Source: Streptomyces sp. NBC_01571
GTDB taxonomy: Bacteria > Actinomycetota > Actinomycetes > Streptomycetales > Streptomycetaceae
Reading direction: 5' to 3'
Length of the DNA: 64,000 bases
Assembly (NCBI RefSeq): GCF_026339875.1
Contig: NZ_JAPEPZ010000001.1
Location: 6,696,001 to 6,760,000 of the forward strand
Positions 63,466 to 64,000 of this stretch are shown here, piece by piece. Position 1 is the first letter of the stretch. Each line of letters starts with the position of its first letter. The notes under the pieces were generated by a model. The model searched no databases. It was not told where the DNA came from and saw only the letters and a list, made by a program, of their open reading frames with translations. The position numbers were made by a program, and so were the translations under genes.

Positions 63466-64000
63466 CTAGGCCTCGAACACCTCACGCACCAGCTGCTCCT
63501 GCTCGGCCTGGTGCCGCTTCGCCGAGCCCACGGCCGGGGAAGACCCGGCCGGGCGGGAGATGCGGCGCAGCCGCTCGGCGCCCGGGATGTCGGCGCCGAC
63601 GGCCAGGTCGAGGTGGTCGATCAGGTTGAGGGCGATGAAGGGCCACGCGCCCTGGTTCGCCGGCTCCTCCTGGGCCCACAGGTACTTCTCGGCGTTCGGG
63701 TACTTGGCGATCTCCGCCTGGAGCTCCGCACCCGCGAGGGGGTACAGGCGCTCGATGCGGATGATCGCCGTGTCCGTGACGCCGCGCTTCTGCCGCTCGG
63801 CCTCGAGGTCGTAGTACAGCTTGCCGGCGCAGAACACGACCCTGCGGACCGCCGCGGCCTCGACCGAGTCGTCGCCGATGACCGGACGGAAGGCGCCCGT
63901 GGTGAACTCCTCCGCCTTCGAGGCGGCGGCCTTGAGGCGCAGCATCGACTTCGGGGTGAAGACCACCAGCGGCTTGTGGTGCGGGTTGTGCACCTGCCAC
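63466..64000 (-). CDS. kgd: 2-oxoglutarate dehydrogenase E1 / multifunctional Kgd, C-terminal part
   Basis: Only the last ~178 residues are in the window; the gene runs off the right edge. Frame from the edge reads WQVHNPHHKPLVVFTPKSMLRLKAA, then VVFCAGKLYYDLEAERQKR, IIRIERLYPL, YLWAQEEPANQGAWPF and the end RHQAEQEQLVREVFEA: the C-terminal transketolase-like domain of SucA/Kgd. In Actinobacteria this is a large fused E2-E1 protein of the TCA cycle. Symbol assumes that fusion, which cannot be seen here. Confidence 0.93.
   Translation of the reverse strand, partial: WQVHNPHHKPLVVFTPKSMLRLKAAASKAEEFTTGAFRPVIGDDSVEAAAVRRVVFCAGKLYYDLEAERQKRGVTDTAIIRIERLYPLAGAELQAEIAKYPNAEKYLWAQEEPANQGAWPFIALNLIDHLDLAVGADIPGAERLRRISRPAGSSPAVGSAKRHQAEQEQLVREVFEA

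Overview
The window is chromosomal DNA of a high-GC actinomycete, almost certainly a Streptomyces. The evidence is strong GC bias at third codon positions, many GTG starts, ATGA/GTGA operon overlaps and leaderless mRNAs, together with marker genes: sigR-rsrA, dasR-dasABC, wblE, the sigH locus, sodN-sodX and a truncated kgd-type 2-oxoglutarate dehydrogenase gene. From memory (not searched), gene order follows the S. coelicolor SCO5216-SCO5281 region, with local insertions and losses. No rRNA, tRNA, prophage, insertion sequence or CRISPR array was seen.

Left part (1-20 kb). The thiol-oxidation sigma factor SigR (5' end cut off) and its zinc anti-sigma RsrA come first, then two membrane HD-domain proteins, a TPR protein and peptide deformylase. 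Next is the two-gene albaflavenone operon (epi-isozizaene synthase and CYP170-type P450). A GlxA/AraC regulator (probable nrdS) is separated from class Ia ribonucleotide reductase nrdAB by a lipoprotein gene and a secreted S53 protease gene. nrdA is preceded by a clear cobalamin riboswitch. A GNAT protein and a sodium:solute symporter with its DUF3311 partner follow.

Middle (19-33 kb). The GlcNAc/chitin regulon core is DasR, the DasABC ABC transporter, a GH3 glycosidase (DasD) and NagB, with four recognisable DasR operators (dre). One of these lies in a gene-free stretch. Then come a PdtaS-like histidine kinase, WblE, a diacylglycerol-kinase-like enzyme, a small membrane protein, and the stress sigma factor SigH with its RsbW-type anti-sigma factor.

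Right-middle (33-50 kb). This holds a Na+/H+ antiporter, a PLP desulfhydrase/deaminase and a peptidoglycan amidase. Its most interesting locus is an EshA-type protein (family 2B encapsulin shell with an inserted cyclic-nucleotide-binding fold) translationally coupled to a polyprenyl diphosphate synthase carrying a disordered N-terminal extension, the expected architecture of an encapsulin and its cargo. After that come a TetR/epimerase pair with a double operator, VOC and AraC genes, and a self-contained ferredoxin / ferredoxin reductase / cytochrome P450 operon.

Right end (50-64 kb). Nickel superoxide dismutase and its maturation peptidase are divergent. Then follow a CGNR regulator, a methyltransferase, a small secreted protein, a polar amino-acid ABC transporter, malic enzyme, a quinone-oxidoreductase-like dehydrogenase, a small HTH + Clp-N pair with two operators over its promoter, a PadR/DUF4097 pair, DUF6104, and the 3' end of the 2-oxoglutarate dehydrogenase gene.
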